Below, piece after piece: positions 61,201 to 64,000 of a stretch of 64,000 bases of DNA (the stretch's first letter is position 1; each line of letters starts with the position of its first letter). A model generated the notes under the pieces. It saw only the letters and a program-made list of their open reading frames with translations, made no database searches and had not been told where the DNA came from. Origin of the DNA: Solitalea longa (GTDB taxonomy: Bacteria; Bacteroidota; Bacteroidia; Sphingobacteriales; Sphingobacteriaceae); the NCBI RefSeq assembly GCF_002920915.1, contig NZ_PQVF01000004.1, forward strand, positions 186,001-250,000. Direction: 5' to 3'. The translations under genes and the position numbers were made by a program.

Positions 61201-61316
61201 ATTACCTGCCCTTTAATTGTCCGGGCTGTTTGAGCAAACGACAGACTAGCGGAGAGTGCAAAAATCATAGTCCATATAAAGACTATCATTCCTTTTCTTG
61301 TAGTTGTTCTATTCAT
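58218..61316 (-). CDS. susC: SusC/RagA family TonB-linked outer-membrane transporter
   Basis: TonB-dependent importer of 1032 residues. After the signal peptide (SASLSFAQ) comes a carboxypeptidase-D regulatory-like domain (about 32-110; KGQVIDEKDLQPIPGAIVKIKG). The TonB box/plug region follows with VVVIGYGVQKKKLVTGA, GVQITSVSGQPGDPLSVIIRG and SVSPLYVVDGVQTGDISYLN. The 22-strand barrel ends in a C-terminal aromatic residue (RPRTIMFGANIKF). It lacks an N-terminal STN signalling domain, so it does not directly signal to an anti-sigma factor. It is paired with susD and 42 bp downstream of the PA14-type GH31. Confidence 0.96.
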   Translation of the reverse strand: MNRTTTRKGMIVFIWTMIFALSASLSFAQTARTIKGQVIDEKDLQPIPGAIVKIKGTTTGTATDNEGNFSIEAKNGDVLLISFLGYNERSVTIGASNSYNIKLSNESKSLEEVVVIGYGVQKKKLVTGANMQVKGDDLHKQSTTNALQALQGQAAGVQITSVSGQPGDPLSVIIRGKGTVGSVSPLYVVDGVQTGDISYLNPADIESVDILKDAASAAIYGSQSANGVVLVTTKSGKVGQKAQITFDAYFGQQSLAKKAQLLNASEYATLMNEAAFNSGKAPYFSNGDISQMGAGTDWLGEMFVDQAPTSNYSFGANGGSEFSSYSASLAYTNQQGIVGGKDLSNYERYSIRLNSDHKLYKNIITLGENVTFSYVNNNGIGTGGQYNNTLRGAFATSPFVPMYDENGEFYDNSLSTWNNGEANPYAQMYYNNQNRNNNQRLLGNIYLGAEPIKGLRFRTSVGLDYASFEGRSFNPIYKLSIYSFNNASRVFQSMNKGQSLTWDNQLSYNFKLNNNHAFEVMAGTSSFQSSGSGLNAGNSDLIFDDLNHAWLTNATNRSNASAIGFGGSAYSPEKRMSYFGRLTYNYKEKYMINTTLRGDGSSRFAEGHRWGFFPSVSAGWVASNEDFMKNSSWLNFFKLRASWGQVGNQNIAPYLYLSPISFANTNYIFGSEEGQLVPGSFPSQLGNPNLKWETSEQTNIGFDANVLNNKLTINADFYIKKTKDWLIAAPVIASTGFSTMMINGGDVKNSGVELALTYKDRAGQFGYSIGVNGAYNKNEVGQIPTADGIVHGSTNSLYANSGEFYRAQNGYAMGYFWGLKTDGVFQTAEEATAYQHNGKRIQPDAVAGDVKYVDRNNDGQINDQDKTMIGNPNPDFTFGITLGADFKGFDFSLQASGVAGNDLVQSWRDQSSSKGNYSAAMLDRWHGEGSSNSLPRLTEDNRNWTTFSDLYVHKGDYLKINNVTLGYDFSHLTKNSYLSKLRFYFSVLNLYTFTSYNGMDPEIGYSDSFASGIDLGYYPRPRTIMFGANIKF

Positions 61317-61358
61317 ATTAATAATTGGTTTAAAAACTTAAAAATTGATTTTTTGCAT

Positions 61359-64000
61359 TTATTGAGTAATTAAAATTGGTTTTCCCTCGTACGTAACTGT
61401 TTTATCTGCTTTTTGATTCAAATCGAACGCTTTAGCCTTGTTCTTGTTCATCCAAACAATTTTGAATGTTCTCTTAGCCAGCATACCATTAAAGCTGCCT
61501 TTACGCTCACCAATACTTAGCGTTCGGTTTTGTTCATTATACTTAAAGCTGATAGTTGAAAATGCTCCTTTTTCGTAGTTGTAATTAGAGCCCTCATCTT
61601 CATATAAATTAAACTTACCGTTGCTTCCTGTGTAAACGTACAGGGTTAGCTGCTCGGCAGGTTTTTCAGAAGTGTATTGTAATTCAGGGCCGAAAGGAAT
61701 GATCGAACCTTCTTTAACATAAACCGGAATACGCTCATATGGCGCATCGGCTGTTAGCGTTTGTCCACCATTTGAATAAGCACCTGTGTAGAAATTATAC
61801 CATCCAGACCCTTTAGGTAAATACACCGAACGATTGATTGCGTGATAATTATAAACAGGGTTAATTAAAAGTGAAGGGCCAAACATGTACTCATCTGCAA
61901 TGTTGTTTACCGCCGGATCAGCAGCAAAATCCATTACCAAACCACGCATAATTGTATAATCATTGTGGTAAGCCTGACCAGCTAATGAATAGATATAAGG
62001 CATTAGGCGGTAGCGTAGTTTATTATAATACATCATGCTTTTGTAAGCTGCATGATTTTCTGGAGCAATGTTATAGATCTCGCGGAATGGGAATTGACCA
62101 TGCACACGGAAAACAGGAACGAATGCCGCAAACTGATACCAACGGGTGTTTAATTCTCTCCATTCATCTAAATCGGCACCCTGAGCGTGCTCGTAACGGC
62201 GCTCAACTGAAAAACCTCCTGCGTCCATGCTCCAGTAAGGAATACCAGAAAGAGAGAAGTTGATACCTGCAGGGATCTGCGTTTTAAAATCTTCCCAACG
62301 CGAAGCAATATCTCCACTCCAAACAATGGTAGAGAAACGTTGCTGACCGGCATGCGCCGAGCGGGTTAGAATAATTACGCGATCATTCGGATTAACTTCA
62401 CGCTGACCTTCATAAATACCCATTGCATTACCGAAAGGAAAAGCATTGAAATATTTCACACCTGAACCAATAGCTGTTGGGGTCATTACACTCTGACGAG
62501 CAGGAATATCTAAGTTCGAATGCACATCCGGTTCAGCTGCATCCATCCACCAACCATCAACACCTTTGCTATATAAATTCTTGTTCAATAAGTTCCAGAA
62601 GCCTTTTCTGGCATCAGGATTTAAGGCATCGTAAAAAGTAGAAGTGTATCCTTTTCCGATCCAGTCTCTGCGTTGATCGGCAATATTGCGTTTGTACAAC
62701 CATCCATTTTCATTCATGTAGTTGTAATTGGCAACTCCCTCGTAAAACTTAGGCCATACCGAAATCATAAAGCGTGTATGGTATTTGTCGTGCAAGGTGC
62801 TGATCATTTCAGCTGGATTGCTGAAACGTGAAGCATCAAACTCATGGCTACCCCAGTCATCTTGTTTCCAGTATGACCAGTCGAGAACGATACCATCAAT
62901 AGGAATTTTTCTGCTTCTGAATTCTTTAACTGTATTTAAGATCTCGTCCTGAGTTTTATAACGTTCGCGGCTTTGCCAAAAACCCATTGCCCATTTAGGC
63001 AAAATATTGGCTTTACCAGTAATAGTGCGGTAGCCGCTAATAACTTCATCAGCATTTTTACCGGAGATAAAGTAATAATCAATAGCATCACCTGCTTCAG
63101 ATGCAAAGGCAAACGTATTTTTTTCGGCCTCAGGAACCGGACTTAACCAGTTAACTGCCAAATATGATTCAGTTCCATCAGGCAACCATTCAATTTTAAT
63201 TGAATATTTTTTGCCTTTAACCATTTGTACATCAGCAAGGGACGATCCCGGATTCCAGGCCTGGCGCCATTTATCAGCTAATAATTTACCATCAACCCAG
63301 ATCTTCATGTATCCGGCATACTTCACCTGGAACTGATGTAATCCGGTATAAGATGATTCGATCGAACCGGTCCATTGTACCAATCCATCGGCAAGATTAT
63401 AACCTTGAGGAAACTTATGCTGATCTTTTAAGAAGGAATAATCGATCTCTGATTCGGCACGAACAATTGATTTAGTGCTGCCTGCATTGCTTTTAGAACC
63501 ATAAGTAGCAGTAAGCCATCCAACGTTACCTTTATCATCATAAAGTTTTAAAGCTGATAGAGGCTGGAAATTGCGGGTATCTCCTACTGCAGTTAAAGAG
63601 TAGTTATCCCATAAAATACCGTAGTTTTTATTTGAGACTACAAAAGGTATAGCCACTTTGGTATTGTACTGATACAAGTCAACATGGCGGTTTTTGTAGT
63701 TCATTAAATCTTCCTGGTGCTGGCCTAAACCATAGTAAGCCTCATCTGCCCCAGATTCAAAAGCTTGTCTTAGCTGATAAGTGGCCTCACCGGTATAAGT
63801 AGCAGGTGTAAAGGTTTTACCACCTTCAGCAACCTCATTTAAAATTTGCTTGCCATTTTTATCGGTAAAAGAAACTACACCGGTAGTTGCCGATACTAAA
63901 GCATTCAGCTCAGCCGTTTTAACGGTAATTACATCCCCCGACTGAACAACACTCCAATTTGCAGTGGCTGCCGGTTGGGTAATGGCCATTAAACTTTTTT
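61359..64000 (-). CDS. Glycoside hydrolase family 31 alpha-xylosidase with PA14 insert (5' end cut by window)
   Basis: An open frame continues past the right edge with no stop (codons for KSL precede the Met at 63989), so the true start and signal peptide lie outside. The Met at 63989 opens MAITQPAATANW, which is not a signal peptide, and full-length relatives are longer. Counting from that Met, a PA14 domain occupies about 183-295 (WTGSIESSYTGLHQFQVKYAG). The nucleophile is Asp483 in GWWMDAAEPD and the acid/base Asp560 in VWSGDIASRW. This GH31-PA14 arrangement is that of CjXyl31A and the xyloglucan alpha-xylosidases of Bacteroides loci, which release xylose from XyG oligosaccharides. It would be the first visible gene of the susCD transcript. 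Confidence 0.92.
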   Translation of the reverse strand, partial: KSLMAITQPAATANWSVVQSGDVITVKTAELNALVSATTGVVSFTDKNGKQILNEVAEGGKTFTPATYTGEATYQLRQAFESGADEAYYGLGQHQEDLMNYKNRHVDLYQYNTKVAIPFVVSNKNYGILWDNYSLTAVGDTRNFQPLSALKLYDDKGNVGWLTATYGSKSNAGSTKSIVRAESEIDYSFLKDQHKFPQGYNLADGLVQWTGSIESSYTGLHQFQVKYAGYMKIWVDGKLLADKWRQAWNPGSSLADVQMVKGKKYSIKIEWLPDGTESYLAVNWLSPVPEAEKNTFAFASEAGDAIDYYFISGKNADEVISGYRTITGKANILPKWAMGFWQSRERYKTQDEILNTVKEFRSRKIPIDGIVLDWSYWKQDDWGSHEFDASRFSNPAEMISTLHDKYHTRFMISVWPKFYEGVANYNYMNENGWLYKRNIADQRRDWIGKGYTSTFYDALNPDARKGFWNLLNKNLYSKGVDGWWMDAAEPDVHSNLDIPARQSVMTPTAIGSGVKYFNAFPFGNAMGIYEGQREVNPNDRVIILTRSAHAGQQRFSTIVWSGDIASRWEDFKTQIPAGINFSLSGIPYWSMDAGGFSVERRYEHAQGADLDEWRELNTRWYQFAAFVPVFRVHGQFPFREIYNIAPENHAAYKSMMYYNKLRYRLMPYIYSLAGQAYHNDYTIMRGLVMDFAADPAVNNIADEYMFGPSLLINPVYNYHAINRSVYLPKGSGWYNFYTGAYSNGGQTLTADAPYERIPVYVKEGSIIPFGPELQYTSEKPAEQLTLYVYTGSNGKFNLYEDEGSNYNYEKGAFSTISFKYNEQNRTLSIGERKGSFNGMLAKRTFKIVWMNKNKAKAFDLNQKADKTVTYEGKPILITQ

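Larger units (their letters stand above)
38866..64000 (-). other. Predicted polysaccharide utilisation locus, xyloglucan-type
   Basis: Eleven adjacent minus-strand genes: GH31(PA14), susC, susD, surface glycan-binding lipoprotein, GH-A-clan lipoprotein, GH2, GH95, SGNH esterase, GH31(YicI-like), GH3 and GH3. These activities match the linkages of fucosylated, galactosylated, acetylated xyloglucan. The locus is cut at the right edge; the regulator is not in the window. Confidence 0.8.

Noticed and set aside
1-64000. tRNA, rRNA and transposon genes
   Set aside because: Intergenic regions were read on both strands; no cloverleaf T-arm pattern, rRNA segment, transposase or IS ends were recognised, though a covariance-model scan could not be run.

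Overview
The window is a chromosomal piece of a Bacteroidota bacterium, most likely of the Sphingobacteriaceae type (Pedobacter/Solitalea-like). Signs of this are a SusC/SusD pair with SusD-type lipoprotein signals, Bacteroidota -7 promoter elements (TAnnTTTG), a histone H1-like basic small protein, DUF3667 and DACNV proteins, and AT-rich intergenic DNA (about 40 percent GC by eye). No tRNA, rRNA, CRISPR array, transposase or prophage was seen.

Region 1 (1-32.4 kb) is mostly conserved housekeeping sequence. It begins with a truncated DUF2339 membrane protein and argS. An arginine catabolic set follows: arginine deiminase-like, citrulline hydrolase CtlX and arginine decarboxylase. After these come rlmB, dnaB, a chromate transporter, electron transfer flavoprotein etfBA, a bifunctional nuclease, a NupC-type nucleoside transporter, citrate synthase, an aldose epimerase-like protein, an AIM24 protein, a Rieske ferredoxin and an LpxR-like lipid A deacylase. 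Next is an uncharacterised pair (a 125-aa protein ending in a CPPTC tail plus a 6-7 TM protein), then an Hc1-like protein, a DACNV sensor with a diadenylate-cyclase-like domain, a PaaE-like reductase, cobalamin adenosyltransferase, a LolD-type ATPase, gatC overlapping a PlsC acyltransferase, trpS and a deoxynucleoside kinase.

Region 2 (32.5-34.1 kb) is a small accessory island. Two single-gene modules, both unknown lipoproteins, are separated and flanked by copies of one imperfect palindromic repeat whose ends resemble integron attC ends. A large secreted metzincin-like metalloprotease (34.3-36.9 kb) and an orphan PQQ-like beta-propeller (37.4-38.4 kb) follow.

Region 3 (38.9 kb to the right edge, all on the minus strand) is a polysaccharide utilisation locus. 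In transcription order it encodes a GH31 with a PA14 insert, SusC, SusD, a surface glycan-binding lipoprotein, a surface GH-A-clan lipoprotein glycosidase, a GH2 beta-galactosidase, a GH95 alpha-L-fucosidase, an SGNH acetylesterase, then a 678-bp gap, a YicI-like GH31 and two GH3 enzymes. Alpha-xylosidase, beta-galactosidase, alpha-fucosidase, esterase and beta-glucosidase together point to fucogalacto-xyloglucan. The endo-xyloglucanase is either the unassigned lipoprotein or lies outside the window.

The most unusual signal is in the 678-bp gap. Two promoter-like units each carry an ATGTTWAC-type direct repeat with 22-bp periodicity placed exactly 30 bp upstream of a -7-like element. One would drive the GH31-GH3-GH3 operon. 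The other would drive a short transcript of about 190 nt with no ORF, ended by its own terminator: a candidate small RNA or attenuated leader co-regulated with the locus.
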